From Geobacteraceae bacterium (lineage in GTDB: Bacteria > Desulfobacterota > Desulfuromonadia > Geobacterales > Pseudopelobacteraceae), in NCBI GenBank assembly GCA_016720395.1, contig JADKKR010000003.1, positions 248,001 to 312,000 on the forward strand: 64,000 bases of DNA, given 5' to 3'. The notes beneath the pieces are model-generated. The model did no database searches and was not told the origin of the DNA. It was given only the letters and a program-made list of their open reading frames with translations. Made by a program: the position numbers and the translations under genes. Below are positions 46,151-55,513 of this stretch, one piece after another (the stretch's first letter is position 1; the number at the start of each line of letters is the position of its first letter).

Positions 46151-46431
46151 ACATTTATTCTGTCATAAAAAAACCGCATGTCACGGAGAAGACCTCACTC
46201 GGTAGCGACTCCACCAACACTGTATCATTGGTTGTTGACAGGGAAGCAAACAAGATTGAGATCAAGCAGGCTGTTGAAACCCTCTTTAAAGTAAAGGTTT
46301 CTGATGTTAGGACAGTCAACGTGGCGGGCAAGATGAAGCGCTTCGGTAAGACAACTGCTAAACGCTCAAATTGGAAAAAGGCGTACGTGACCCTCCAAGA
46401 GGGGCAATCCATAGATTTCTTTGAAGTCTAA
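46147..46431 (+). CDS. rplW: 50S ribosomal protein L23
   Basis: 94 aa, at the tunnel exit, a docking site for trigger factor and SRP. IKKPHVTEKTS starts the conserved core; KRFGKTTAKRSNWKKAYVTL ends it. Translationally coupled to rplD. Confidence 0.97.
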   Translation: MNIYSVIKKPHVTEKTSLGSDSTNTVSLVVDREANKIEIKQAVETLFKVKVSDVRTVNVAGKMKRFGKTTAKRSNWKKAYVTLQEGQSIDFFEV

Positions 46432-46452
46432 TTAACACGTTCGGGGTTCACA

Positions 46453-47277
46453 ATGGCAATCAAAAGTTATAAACCTACATCGGCAGGACGCAGACATCAG
46501 ACCTGCTCGACGTTTGAAGAAATCACTTCAACCACTCCTGAGAAATCGCTTCTGGTTTCCCAGACAAAGAGTGGTGGCAGAAACTCACTCGGTCGCTTAA
46601 CGTCGCGTCATATTGGTGGCGGCCATAAGCAGAAGTACCGTATTATTGACTTCCGCCGTGAAAAGACCAGTATACCTGCCAAGGTCGCAAGCATTGAGTA
46701 TGATCCTAATCGCAGCGCTCGTATTGCGCTTCTTCACTACGTAGACGGTGAAAAGCGCTACATTCTTGCGCCTCTGGACCTCAAGGTCGGTGATACGGTC
46801 ATCAGTGGCCCCGAGGCTGACATCAAGCCCGGGAATGCGCTTCCGCTCCGCGCAATCCCCCTTGGTACGATCATCCATAATATTGAGCTCAAGATCGGTA
46901 AAGGCGCTCAGCTTGCAAGAAGTGCCGGTACATTTGCACAGCTCATGTCCAAAGAAGGTAAGTATTCGCAGATTAAGCTTCCTTCGGGTGAAGTCCGCCT
47001 GATACTTCAGGATTGCTATGCAACTATCGGGCAGGTCGGTAATATCGACCATGAGAATGTGAACATCGGCAAAGCCGGTCGTTCCCGGTGGCTTGGCAAG
47101 CGTCCCAAGGTCCGCGGTGTAGCTATGAACCCAGTCGACCACCCGCATGGTGGCGGTGAAGGCCGTACTTCCGGCGGGCGTCATCCGGTAACACCGTGGG
47201 GCATTCCGACCAAAGGTTACAAGACGAGAACTAACAAGTCTTCAGATCGTTTTATCGTTAAGAAACGCAGCAAATAA
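46453..47277 (+). CDS. rplB: 50S ribosomal protein L2
   Basis: 274 aa, near the peptidyl transferase centre. AIKSYKPTSAGRRHQT starts it; the conserved histidine region AMNPVDHPHGGGEGRT is intact. Start after GGGGTTCACA. Confidence 0.98.
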   Translation: MAIKSYKPTSAGRRHQTCSTFEEITSTTPEKSLLVSQTKSGGRNSLGRLTSRHIGGGHKQKYRIIDFRREKTSIPAKVASIEYDPNRSARIALLHYVDGEKRYILAPLDLKVGDTVISGPEADIKPGNALPLRAIPLGTIIHNIELKIGKGAQLARSAGTFAQLMSKEGKYSQIKLPSGEVRLILQDCYATIGQVGNIDHENVNIGKAGRSRWLGKRPKVRGVAMNPVDHPHGGGEGRTSGGRHPVTPWGIPTKGYKTRTNKSSDRFIVKKRSK

Positions 47278-47297
47278 CATTGAGAGGCTGACATTTT

Positions 47298-47576
47298 ATG
47301 GCACGTTCAATAAAAAAAGGTCCATTCGTTGATGGTCATCTGATCAAAAAAGTTCTGGCTGAAGGGCCGAGTTCAAAAAAGATCATAAAAACCTGGTCAA
47401 GGCGTTCTACGATCACTCCCGACTTTATCGGTCTGAGCCTGGCAGTCCACAATGGACGCAAGTTTATCCCGGTTTTCGTTACGGAGAACATGGTAGGCCA
47501 CAAACTGGGTGAGTTTTCACCGACGAGAACCTTTCACGGTCACGCAGCCGACAAGAAGAGCAAAGTTAAGAAGTAG
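47298..47576 (+). CDS. rpsS: 30S ribosomal protein S19
   Basis: 92 aa. Starts ARSIKKGPFVDGHL and has the conserved LGEFSPTRTFHGH, which contacts S13 and the A-site finger. Ribosome site GAGAGGCTGAC. Confidence 0.98.
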   Translation: MARSIKKGPFVDGHLIKKVLAEGPSSKKIIKTWSRRSTITPDFIGLSLAVHNGRKFIPVFVTENMVGHKLGEFSPTRTFHGHAADKKSKVKK

Positions 47577-47590
47577 TAAGGGGAATTTAC

Positions 47591-47926
47591 ATGGAATCCA
47601 GCGCTAAACTTACATTTGCACGACTCTCACCCAGGAAGACCCGCCTCGTGGTGGACCTCGTTCGGGGAAAAGGTATCCAGGATGCCCTCAATACCTTGAG
47701 ATTCATGCCCAATCCATCGGCTAAAATTGTTACAACCCTGCTTCGTTCCGCGGTAGCAAACGCCGAACAAAAAGGTGTATCCGATGTTGACCGGCTGTTT
47801 GTTAAAACGATTTATGTTGACGGCGGGGCTGTGCTGAAGCGTTTTGTACCACGTGCCATGGGGCGTGCCAGCAAGATTCGCAAGCCTACCAGCCACATCG
47901 CTGTTACTCTTTCCGATACGAAGTAG
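47591..47926 (+). CDS. rplV: 50S ribosomal protein L22
   Basis: 111 aa. Globular domain ARLSPRKTRLVVDLVRGK and the tunnel-lining beta hairpin (VLKRFVPRAMGRASKIRKPT). Start after AAGGGGAATTTAC, 14 bases behind rpsS. Confidence 0.98.
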   Translation: MESSAKLTFARLSPRKTRLVVDLVRGKGIQDALNTLRFMPNPSAKIVTTLLRSAVANAEQKGVSDVDRLFVKTIYVDGGAVLKRFVPRAMGRASKIRKPTSHIAVTLSDTK

Positions 47927-47949
47927 TTTTATAATTCTGGAGGTGGAGT

Positions 47950-48582
47950 TTGGGACAGAAAGTACATCCAATAGGTTTCAGGCTTGGAGTTATTAAAACA
48001 TGGGACTCCAAGTGGTACGCAGAAGCCGATTATGCAAAGTATTTGCATGAGGACATCGCAATCAGGAAATTTCTTAAAAAACGCCTCTACAACTCCGGCG
48101 TTTCAAAGATAGAGATCGAGCGTGCTGCCAATAAAACCAAGATCAACATTCACACCGCCAGGCCAGGTCTTATCATTGGTAAAAAGGGGTCTGAGGTTGA
48201 AACTATAAAGAAGGAGCTTTCTTCGCTCACTTCGAAAGAAATTTTCATCAACATCCATGAGGTCCGTAAGCCAGAACTGGATGCCCAGCTTGTTGCTGAA
48301 AATGTCGCTCTTCAGCTGGAGCGCAGGATAGCTTTCCGGCGCGCCATGAAGAAGAGTGTTACTTCAGCGCTCAAATTCGGAGCCAAAGGCATCAGAATCA
48401 CCTGTTCCGGCCGCCTTGGCGGTGCAGAGATGTCACGTACCGAGTGGTATCGTGAAGGCAGGGTTCCTCTTCATACGCTACGTGCAGATATCGACTACGG
48501 ATTTGCAGAGGCAATGACGACGTATGGCCTCATCGGAATAAAGGTTCTCATCTTCAAGGGCGAGATATTGCCTGGTCAGTAA
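47950..48582 (+). CDS. rpsC: 30S ribosomal protein S3
   Basis: 210 aa, TTG start (GQKVHPIGFRLG) after CTGGAGGTGGAG. The KH domain motif GLIIGKKGSEVE is present. Part of the mRNA entry channel and helicase. Confidence 0.97.
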   Translation: MGQKVHPIGFRLGVIKTWDSKWYAEADYAKYLHEDIAIRKFLKKRLYNSGVSKIEIERAANKTKINIHTARPGLIIGKKGSEVETIKKELSSLTSKEIFINIHEVRKPELDAQLVAENVALQLERRIAFRRAMKKSVTSALKFGAKGIRITCSGRLGGAEMSRTEWYREGRVPLHTLRADIDYGFAEAMTTYGLIGIKVLIFKGEILPGQ

Positions 48583-48615
48583 CACTTTTAATCTGCACAA
48601 CAGGAGCATGTATCA

Positions 48616-49038
48616 ATGTTAATGCCTAAAAGGGTAAAGCATAGAAAACAGATGAAGGGTAGAATGAGCGGCACTCCCTGTCGCGGTATTACTCTCTCGT
48701 TTGGTGAATTTGGTCTTCAGGCAACAGAGTGCGGCTGGCTTGATTCCCGCCAGATTGAGGCAGCCCGTATTGCCATGACCCGTTACATAAAGAGGGGTGG
48801 AAAGATCTGGATACGGGTATTTCCCGACAAACCTTTGACTGCCAAGCCAGCAGAGACCAGGATGGGCAAAGGCAAGGGATCTCCGGATTCATGGGTTGCA
48901 GTAGTCAAGCCGGGTACAATCCTGTACGAGATGGAAGGCGTGACCGAAGAAATCGCACGCGAAGCTCTCAGGCTTGCAGCACATAAATTGCCCCTTTCTA
49001 CCAAGTTTATAGCAAGGGAGGTAAGTCATGAAGCCTAG
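48616..49038 (+). CDS. rplP: 50S ribosomal protein L16
   Basis: 140 aa. MLMPKRVKHRKQMKGRM is the typical start. The GKGKGSPDSWVAVVKPG segment near the A-site tRNA elbow is conserved. Its last 11 bases overlap rpmC. Confidence 0.97.
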   Translation: MLMPKRVKHRKQMKGRMSGTPCRGITLSFGEFGLQATECGWLDSRQIEAARIAMTRYIKRGGKIWIRVFPDKPLTAKPAETRMGKGKGSPDSWVAVVKPGTILYEMEGVTEEIAREALRLAAHKLPLSTKFIAREVSHEA

Positions 49039-49216
49039 TGAACTGCGCAAATTATCTGCCGACGAACTTGTCAAGAAGCAGGGCGATCTTACTCAGGAGC
49101 TCTTTAATCTCAAGTTTCAGCTGCACACCGGCAGGCTTGAAAATACATCCAAGCTGAAGAGTATCCGTAAGGATATTGCTAGGGTAAGCACCTTAATTAC
49201 TGAGATCAAGGCATAG
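49028..49216 (+). CDS. rpmC: 50S ribosomal protein L29
   Basis: 62 aa helical hairpin protein at the tunnel exit. MKPSELRKLSADEL and LFNLKFQLHTGRLEN are the family signature. Its ribosome site, AGGGAGGTAAGTC, lies within the rplP end. Confidence 0.96.
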   Translation: MKPSELRKLSADELVKKQGDLTQELFNLKFQLHTGRLENTSKLKSIRKDIARVSTLITEIKA

Positions 49217-49225
49217 GAGCAATAG

Positions 49226-49483
49226 ATGAGTGAACGTGGTCACAGAAAAACACAAGTAGGCGTTGTGGTCAGCGACAAGATGCAGAAGACCGTCGTGGTA
49301 AAGGTTGACAGTCTTGTAAAGCATCAGGTCTACAATAAGTACATCAAGCGCAGTGTGAAATATAAAGTTCATGATGAGCAGAACGTCTGCAAAGTTGGGG
49401 ATCGTGTTCAGATCATAGAATGCCGTCCTCTCAGCAAAGATAAGCGATGGAGCCTTAAGCAGGTCATCGAAAGCATCTCTTAG
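49226..49483 (+). CDS. rpsQ: 30S ribosomal protein S17
   Basis: 85 aa OB-fold primary 16S rRNA binder. RKTQVGVVVSDKMQKTVVV and KVGDRVQIIECRPLSK are conserved. Start after TAGGAGCAATAG. Confidence 0.97.
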   Translation: MSERGHRKTQVGVVVSDKMQKTVVVKVDSLVKHQVYNKYIKRSVKYKVHDEQNVCKVGDRVQIIECRPLSKDKRWSLKQVIESIS

Positions 49484-49500
49484 GACAGGGGTATTGCGTA

Positions 49501-49869
49501 ATGATACAAATGCAGTCAATACTGGATGTAGCAGATAACTCGGGTGCCAAGAAACTTTTTTGCATTAAGGTTCTTGGCGGTTCAAAACGTAAGTACGCCG
49601 GTATCGGTGACATTATTGTCGCCTCAGTACGCGAGGCTCTTCCTAATTCCAAGGTGAAGAAGGGTGATGTGGTCAAGGCTGTTATCGTCAGGACTGCCAA
49701 AGAGTTGGGCCGACCTGACGGCTCTTACATACGTTTTGATGATAATTCCGGTGTAGTTATAAACAATCAGAAAGAGCCCGTGGGAACACGTATTTTTGGC
49801 CCTGTTGCCAGGGAGCTACGTGCGAAGAAATTCATGAAAATCATTTCCCTCGCGCCTGAAGTACTCTAA
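49501..49869 (+). CDS. rplN: 50S ribosomal protein L14
   Basis: 122 aa. MIQMQSILDVADNSGAKKL and GTRIFGPVARELR are the family ends. Binding partner of RsfS at the subunit interface. First gene of the spc operon order. Confidence 0.98.
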   Translation: MIQMQSILDVADNSGAKKLFCIKVLGGSKRKYAGIGDIIVASVREALPNSKVKKGDVVKAVIVRTAKELGRPDGSYIRFDDNSGVVINNQKEPVGTRIFGPVARELRAKKFMKIISLAPEVL

Positions 49870-49887
49870 ACAGAATCGGAGAAATTG

Positions 49888-50214
49888 ATGCAAGCCACGA
49901 AAACTCATGTCAGCAAGGGCGATACGGTAATGATTATTGCCGGCAAGGAGAAAAGCAAGACCGGCCAGATTCTCCAGCTGCTGCCCAAGAAGGATAGTGT
50001 TGTTGTTGCAGGCCTGAATATGGTAAAGCGCCACCTCAAGGCTAAAGGTAACGAGCCCGGCGGAATTCAGGAGAAAGAGGCCCCTATCCATATTTCCAAT
50101 GTCATGCCTTTTTGCGCTAAATGCGCCAAGCCGGTCAGGACACGTAAGAAAGTACTGGAGAACGGCGAAAAACAGAGAATCTGCATTAAATGCGGAAGTT
50201 CTCTTCAGAAATAA
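49888..50214 (+). CDS. rplX: 50S ribosomal protein L24
   Basis: 108 aa from the ATG 49888 (CGGAGAAATTG before it; a TTG directly in front is the longer alternative). KOW motif KGDTVMIIAGKEKSKTGQ. The C-terminal third has two Cys pairs (CAKC and CIKC), forming a possible zinc ribbon seen in some L24 proteins but absent from E. coli. Confidence 0.96.
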   Translation: MQATKTHVSKGDTVMIIAGKEKSKTGQILQLLPKKDSVVVAGLNMVKRHLKAKGNEPGGIQEKEAPIHISNVMPFCAKCAKPVRTRKKVLENGEKQRICIKCGSSLQK

Positions 50215-50232
50215 ACTGGAGGCATCAACATT

Positions 50233-50772
50233 ATGTCGCGTTTAAAAGATATATACCAGGCTGACATTATTCCTAAGCTGCGTGCGGACTTCAATTACAA
50301 GAACGTAATGGAGGTCCCCAAGATACAGAAGATCGTGCTTAACATGGGTCTTGGCGAAGCAATTCAGAATATAAAGATTCTTGACTCAGCCGCACTTGAA
50401 CTGAATGCAATTTCAGGCCAGAAGTCGGTTATCACAAAGGCTAAGAAGTCCATTGCCACATTCAAGCTTCGTCAGGGCATGCCCATAGGTTGCATGGTGA
50501 CTCTACGTCGTGACAAAATGTATGAATTTCTGGACAGGCTTATGAATGTTTCACTCGCAAGGGTGCGCGATTTCAAGGGCGTTTCCGGCAAGGCCTTCGA
50601 CGGAAAAGGTAACTATACGCTTGGTATTAAAGAACAGCTTATATTCCCGGAAATCAACTATGATGCCGTTGATAAGATCAAGGGACTTAATATCACTATC
50701 GTAACGAGTGCCAAAACTGACGAAGAGGGTAAAGCACTTCTCAAGTATATGGGCATGCCGTTCAGGAACTAA
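50233..50772 (+). CDS. rplE: 50S ribosomal protein L5
   Basis: 179 aa 5S rRNA-binding protein contacting P-site tRNA. Conserved IQKIVLNMGLGEA, ARVRDFKGVSGKAFDG and a typical C-terminus. Start after CTGGAGGCATC. Confidence 0.98.
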   Translation: MSRLKDIYQADIIPKLRADFNYKNVMEVPKIQKIVLNMGLGEAIQNIKILDSAALELNAISGQKSVITKAKKSIATFKLRQGMPIGCMVTLRRDKMYEFLDRLMNVSLARVRDFKGVSGKAFDGKGNYTLGIKEQLIFPEINYDAVDKIKGLNITIVTSAKTDEEGKALLKYMGMPFRN

Positions 50773-50793
50773 GAAAAAACCGGGAGGATTTCC

Positions 50794-50979
50794 GTGGCAA
50801 AAACTTCAATGATCATCAAGTCTCAGAGAAAACCAAAATTCAAGGTTCAGGCGCACAGTCGCTGTAAGATATGCGGAAGGCCGAAAGCCTTTTACCGCAA
50901 GTTTGAAATGTGCAGAATCTGTCTTCGTAAGTACGCATCCGCAGGACAGATACCTGGTGTAATCAAGTCCAGTTGGTAA
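50794..50979 (+). CDS. rpsN: 30S ribosomal protein S14, zinc (type Z) form
   Basis: 61 aa, GTG start after CGGGAGGATTTCC. The zinc motif CKIC...CRIC (Cys 24, 27, 40 and 43 by count) marks the short zinc-containing form. Confidence 0.96.
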   Translation: MAKTSMIIKSQRKPKFKVQAHSRCKICGRPKAFYRKFEMCRICLRKYASAGQIPGVIKSSW

Positions 50980-51019
50980 CTATTTTCAAGTTATAAGAAA
51001 TAGATAGGAGTTACTCAAG

Positions 51020-51418
51020 ATGTCCATGACAGATCCAGTTGCAGACATGCTAACCAGAATCAGAAACGCAAACATGGTTAAGCTGCAAAAAGTCGATATC
51101 CCTTCTTCGAATATGAAGGTTAGTATTGCCAATGTTCTTAAGCAGGAAGGTTTTATTAAGAACTACAAGGTTATTTCAGATAATCTTCAGGGTATACTCA
51201 GGGTTTATCTGAAATACATTGATGAAAAGGATAGTGTCATCAATGAAATCAAGCGTGTCAGCAAGCCGGGTGGACGTGTGTATGTGAAGTCCGAGGATAT
51301 CCCTGTCATAAAAAGTGGTCTTGGGGTCGCGGTCCTGTCGACATCAAAGGGAGTTATTACTGATAATGCAGCTCGAAAAGCTGGTGTCGGCGGCGAGCTT
51401 ATCTGCACCATCTGGTAA
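51020..51418 (+). CDS. rpsH: 30S ribosomal protein S8
   Basis: 132 aa. MTDPVADMLTRIRNAN is the classic start; an ATG two codons upstream is used here after AGGAGTTACTCAAG. S8 binds 16S helix 21 and is the usual spc operon repressor; no clear target hairpin was identified near rplE. Confidence 0.97.
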   Translation: MSMTDPVADMLTRIRNANMVKLQKVDIPSSNMKVSIANVLKQEGFIKNYKVISDNLQGILRVYLKYIDEKDSVINEIKRVSKPGGRVYVKSEDIPVIKSGLGVAVLSTSKGVITDNAARKAGVGGELICTIW

Positions 51419-51444
51419 TTATCAAGATCAAGGAGCACTAAGAA

Positions 51445-51984
51445 ATGTCGAGAATAGGGAAGCTTCCCATAGAAATTCCAAAAGGTGTAAAAATCAATTT
51501 CGTCGATTCTGTACTTACCGTACAGGGGCCTAACGGAAAACTCAGTCGCGCCATTATGCCCTGTGTAACTTTGAACATAAGTGAAACCACTCTGGAAGTT
51601 ACCAGGAATGATGAAGCTACGTCTTCACGTGCGGCTCACGGCTTAACCCGGACATTGATCAATAATATGGTAACCGGTGTGACGAAAGGTTTCCAGACCG
51701 ACCTTGAGATCAACGGAGTCGGCTATCGTGCGGAAGTCAAGGGCAAGGAACTTGTTCTCAGTCTCGGCTACTCGCATCCGATAAACTTTCTGATTCCCGA
51801 GGGCATTGCTATCGAAGTGGAAAAAATGACGAAACTTGCCGTGAAGGGCTATGACAAGGAAATGGTCGGCCAGACCGCTGCTAAAATCAGATCCTTCCGC
51901 GGACCTGAGCCCTACAAGGGCAAGGGTGTAAAATATGCTAACGAGACTATACTGAGAAAAGCCGGTAAAACTGGCAAGAAATAG
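51445..51984 (+). CDS. rplF: 50S ribosomal protein L6
   Basis: 179 aa, two-domain protein near the sarcin-ricin loop. SRIGKLPIEIPKGV at the N-terminus and RGPEPYKGKGVKYANE near the C-terminus. Start after AAGGAGCACTAAGAA. Confidence 0.98.
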   Translation: MSRIGKLPIEIPKGVKINFVDSVLTVQGPNGKLSRAIMPCVTLNISETTLEVTRNDEATSSRAAHGLTRTLINNMVTGVTKGFQTDLEINGVGYRAEVKGKELVLSLGYSHPINFLIPEGIAIEVEKMTKLAVKGYDKEMVGQTAAKIRSFRGPEPYKGKGVKYANETILRKAGKTGKK

Positions 51985-52003
51985 TCTTTATAAGGAGAAC
52001 GTT

Positions 52004-52369
52004 GTGGCCAAGACTTCAATTAAAACAATCACCAGGCGGAAACGCCAGGTTCGTGTGCGCAAGAAGGTTCGGGGAACTTCAGAACGTCCCCGGCTCAATG
52101 TATTCAAAAGTGCACGTCATATCTACGCACAGCTTATCGACGATTCAAAGAGCGTAACCCTTGTTGCCTGTTCGACCCTGTCAGCGGGAGCAAGTGATCT
52201 TGCATATACAGGCAATGTAAACGCTGCTGTACACGTCGGCAAGGAGATTGCCCGGTTGTCCATCGACAAGGGCATTACGTCCGTTGTTTTTGACCGTAAC
52301 GGTTTTCTGTATCATGGCAGAATCAAAGCACTAGCAGACGCCGCCCGCGAGGGTGGGCTTCTTTTCTAA
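52004..52369 (+). CDS. rplR: 50S ribosomal protein L18
   Basis: 121 aa, GTG start after AAGGAGAACGTT. 5S rRNA binder: RVRKKVRGTSERPRLNVFKS and FDRNGFLYHGRIKALADAAR are conserved. Confidence 0.97.
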   Translation: MAKTSIKTITRRKRQVRVRKKVRGTSERPRLNVFKSARHIYAQLIDDSKSVTLVACSTLSAGASDLAYTGNVNAAVHVGKEIARLSIDKGITSVVFDRNGFLYHGRIKALADAAREGGLLF

Positions 52370-52389
52370 AGCAATAGAGGAGGCTTTCA

Positions 52390-52878
52390 TTGAGTAGAAT
52401 TAATGCCGCAGAATTGAATCTTACAGACCGAGTCGTTCATATCAGTCGCGTTGCCAAAGTTGTAAAAGGCGGCCGTCGATTTAGCTTCTCTGCACTTATC
52501 GTTGTTGGTGACGGCAGTGGTCATGTCGGCTATGGCCTTGGCAAGGCTAACGAAGTCCCTGAGGCAATTCGCAAGGGGGTTGAGCAGGCCAAGAAAAATC
52601 TTATCAAGGTTCCTGTAAACCAGAACCAGACTATCCCCTTTGAAATTGAGGGCAAGTTTGGTGCCGGTAAACTTCTCATGAAGCCAGCCTCTGCAGGTAC
52701 CGGTGTAATTGCCGGTGGAGCAGCCCGTGCTATATTTGAAGCAGCCGGTATTAATAATATCCTGTCCAAATGTCTGGGATCGAATAACCCGCACAATGTT
52801 GTGAAAGCTGCTTTTGCCGGCCTGAAGCAACTGAAGACACCTGAAGAGATAGCAGCCCGTCGCGGAATATCAGAATAA
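52390..52878 (+). CDS. rpsE: 30S ribosomal protein S5
   Basis: 162 aa, TTG start at 52390 after AGGAGGCTTTCA. VVHISRVAKVVKGGRRFSFS holds the spectinomycin loop, of normal sequence; GKLLMKPASAGTGVIAGG is in the second domain. Confidence 0.97.
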   Translation: MSRINAAELNLTDRVVHISRVAKVVKGGRRFSFSALIVVGDGSGHVGYGLGKANEVPEAIRKGVEQAKKNLIKVPVNQNQTIPFEIEGKFGAGKLLMKPASAGTGVIAGGAARAIFEAAGINNILSKCLGSNNPHNVVKAAFAGLKQLKTPEEIAARRGISE

Positions 52879-52902
52879 ACTTCTCATAGAGGTGATAGTA
52901 CC

Positions 52903-53082
52903 ATGAGCAAAAAGTTACAGGTAATGCTCGTCAAGAGCACTATAGGCAGACCCAAAAAGCATCGTGATGTTGCAGCAGGTCTTGGCTTGAAAAAACTTAA
53001 TCATTCGGTAGAGCATGATGATACGCCTGAAGTGCGTGGTATGATATCAAAAATCAGTCATTTGCTGAACGTAGTACAGTAA
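52903..53082 (+). CDS. rpmD: 50S ribosomal protein L30
   Basis: 59 aa. It begins MSKKLQVMLVKSTIGRPKK and ends SHLLNVVQ, the standard L30 form. Start ATG after AGAGGTGATAGTACC, 24 bases behind rpsE and 14 before rplO. Confidence 0.95.
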   Translation: MSKKLQVMLVKSTIGRPKKHRDVAAGLGLKKLNHSVEHDDTPEVRGMISKISHLLNVVQ

Positions 53083-53096
53083 AAGGGGTGTCTATA

Positions 53097-53540
53097 ATGG
53101 AATTGAATACTCTCAAACCAGCGCTGGGTTCGACTAAAAATAGAAAACGTATCGGCCGTGGGCCAGGATCCGGTCATGGAAAGACCGCAACTAAAGGTCA
53201 TAAAGGGCAGAAAGCCCGTTCAGGTGGAAGCATCAAGGCAGGATTCGAAGGTGGACAGATGCCTTTACAGCGTCGTCTTCCCAAGCGGGGGTTCACACCG
53301 ATTGACCGTATTGAGTATTCGGTTGTTAATCTCAAACAACTGGAAGTCTTTGAAGCAGGTTCGGTTGTTGATGCAGCAGCACTTGTCTCTAAAGGACTGA
53401 TTAAAAACACATGCAATGCGGTTAAGATTCTTGGAAATGGTGACCTGTCAAAGGCATTGAAAGTAACTGCCACAAAATTCAGCCAGTCGGCCAGAGACAA
53501 GATTGTCGCCTCTGGTGGCTCTTTCGAGGAGACGCCCTAG
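53097..53540 (+). CDS. rplO: 50S ribosomal protein L15
   Basis: 147 aa from the ATG 53097 (AAAAGGGGTG upstream) rather than the GTG at 53088, which overlaps that ribosome site. MELNTLKPALGS, then the Gly/Lys-rich rRNA-binding segment GRGPGSGHGKTATKGHKGQK. Its stop overlaps the secY GTG by one base. Confidence 0.97.
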   Translation: MELNTLKPALGSTKNRKRIGRGPGSGHGKTATKGHKGQKARSGGSIKAGFEGGQMPLQRRLPKRGFTPIDRIEYSVVNLKQLEVFEAGSVVDAAALVSKGLIKNTCNAVKILGNGDLSKALKVTATKFSQSARDKIVASGGSFEETP

Positions 53541-54847
53541 TGCTAGAAGCACTCCAGAATATATTCAAGATTCCTGAGTTGAAGAAAAGAGTTTTATTTT
53601 CTCTCGGAATGCTTGCAGTCTATCGGATAGGATGTTTCATACCGACACCTGGTATTGATCGCATTGCTTTAGCTTCTTTCTTCAAACAGGCACAAGGCAC
53701 CCTTCTTGGATTGTTCGACATGTTTTCAGGCGGAGCGCTGGAAAGGTTGTCCGTTTTTGCGCTCGGCATAATGCCGTACATTTCATCTTCCATTATTTTT
53801 CAATTACTGACAGTCGTGGTTCCCGCTATTGAAAAGCTCTCCAAAGAAGGTGAGTCCGGCCGCAAGAAAATAATACAGTATACCCGTTACGGCACCATGG
53901 TGCTGAGCGTGGTTCAGGGTCTTGGCATAGCCATAGGTCTTGAAAGCATGCGCGGTCCTGCTGGCGAGCTTGTTGTGCCTTCACCAGGCTGGTCATTCCG
54001 CCTGCTGACAGTGATCACACTGACCGCCGGAACAGCTTTTATCATGTGGCTGGGTGAGCAGATGTCTGAAAAGGGGATCGGAAACGGCATCTCTCTGATA
54101 ATTTTCGCAGGGATTGTGTGCAGGATTCCAACAGCTATCGGCAATACATTCAAGCTGGTTAGTGCCGGCCAGTTATCATTGTTCGTCATTATATTTATTC
54201 TCGCTATCATGTTCGCAGTTGTTGCAGGGATCGTATTTGTCGAGCGCGGTCAACGTCGACTTCCAATTCATTATGCAAAACGGGTTGTCGGTCTTAAGAC
54301 ATTCAATGCCCAGTCTTCACATTTACCATTGAAGGTCAATATGGCAGGTGTAATTCCACCGATATTTGCATCTTCGATCATAATGTTTCCTGCTACTATC
54401 GCTAATTTCATAAATATTCCCTGGGTGCAGACCGCTGCAAAGAGTCTTACCCCCGGCAATTGGGTGTATAATATATTTTTTGTTGCGTTCATAATATTTT
54501 TCTGTTATTTCTACACGGCTGTAACATTTAATCCGGTCGATGTCGCAGAAAATATTAAAAAGCATGGTGGATATATACCCGGCATACGCCCTGGCAAAGA
54601 AACGTCCGACTTCATGGACAGTGTTCTGACGAGGTTGACGTTTGCAGGTGCTATTTATATCTCACTCGTATGTGTTCTTCCATCGATTCTCATCGGAAAG
54701 TTCAACCTGCCATTTTATTTTGGCGGCACAGCTCTTTTGATTGCTGTAGGTGTCGGTATGGATACCGTGGCTCAGATAGAATCTCACCTGATAACACGTA
54801 ATTATGAGGGTTTTCTGAAGGGCGTTCGTATCAGGGGGAGAAAGTAG
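53540..54847 (+). CDS. secY: Preprotein translocase channel SecY
   Basis: 435 aa, ten membrane segments, GTG start overlapping the rplO stop. Plug and pore region near residues 60-85 (GALERLSVFALGIMPYISSS); the cytoplasmic ribosome-binding loops contain GQRRLPIHYAKRVVG and GIRPGKETSDFMD. Works with SecE (27850) and SecG (not in the window). Confidence 0.98.
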   Translation: MLEALQNIFKIPELKKRVLFSLGMLAVYRIGCFIPTPGIDRIALASFFKQAQGTLLGLFDMFSGGALERLSVFALGIMPYISSSIIFQLLTVVVPAIEKLSKEGESGRKKIIQYTRYGTMVLSVVQGLGIAIGLESMRGPAGELVVPSPGWSFRLLTVITLTAGTAFIMWLGEQMSEKGIGNGISLIIFAGIVCRIPTAIGNTFKLVSAGQLSLFVIIFILAIMFAVVAGIVFVERGQRRLPIHYAKRVVGLKTFNAQSSHLPLKVNMAGVIPPIFASSIIMFPATIANFINIPWVQTAAKSLTPGNWVYNIFFVAFIIFFCYFYTAVTFNPVDVAENIKKHGGYIPGIRPGKETSDFMDSVLTRLTFAGAIYISLVCVLPSILIGKFNLPFYFGGTALLIAVGVGMDTVAQIESHLITRNYEGFLKGVRIRGRK

Positions 54848-54850
54848 CAG

Positions 54851-55513
54851 ATGAATCTTATCCTGTTTGGACCTCCAGGAGCCGGCAAAGGAACGCAGGC
54901 CAAATTCATCGTTGAAAGCTTCACTATACCGCAAATATCAACCGGTGATATGCTCCGGACAGCGGTGAAGGAACAGACGCCTCTGGGTTTGGTTGCCAAA
55001 CAGATCATGGAATCGGGTGGCCTTGTTTCTGATGACGTAGTTCTTGGAATTGTACGAGAGAGAATTGTTGCATCAGATTGTGATAACGGTTTTGTGTTGG
55101 ATGGTTTTCCACGGACAATTCCGCAAGCCGATGCTTTAGTTTCGATACTTGTCGGATTGAATAAGCATATCGATCATGTAATATCGCTCGATGTTGATAA
55201 TGCTGAGATTGTTCAGCGGCTTTCCGGAAGAAGGACTTGCTCCGCCTGTGGAAAGGGTTATCACATATCTAATGATCCTCCTGAACATGCCGGAATCTGT
55301 GATGCATGTCAGGCTACGTTGATACAGCGTGAAGATGACAAAGAAGAAACTGTTAAAAACCGACTGGCTGTTTATGACCAGCAAACGGCACCACTCAAGG
55401 CATATTACGAGCAGGCAGGCCTTTTGCGGCATATAGACGGCAGTGGCACCATTCAGGATATACAACTTCAGATCAGGGACGTTCTCGTGAGGCAGCCTGG
55501 TGATCATTCTTAA
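54851..55513 (+). CDS. adk: Adenylate kinase
   Basis: 220 aa. Walker A GPPGAGKGTQA. The long lid carries a zinc site (CSACGKGYH and CDACQ), as in Gram-positive and Deltaproteobacterial enzymes. It converts AMP + ATP to 2 ADP. It starts 3 bases after secY, and its end overlaps map by 14 bases. Confidence 0.98.
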   Translation: MNLILFGPPGAGKGTQAKFIVESFTIPQISTGDMLRTAVKEQTPLGLVAKQIMESGGLVSDDVVLGIVRERIVASDCDNGFVLDGFPRTIPQADALVSILVGLNKHIDHVISLDVDNAEIVQRLSGRRTCSACGKGYHISNDPPEHAGICDACQATLIQREDDKEETVKNRLAVYDQQTAPLKAYYEQAGLLRHIDGSGTIQDIQLQIRDVLVRQPGDHS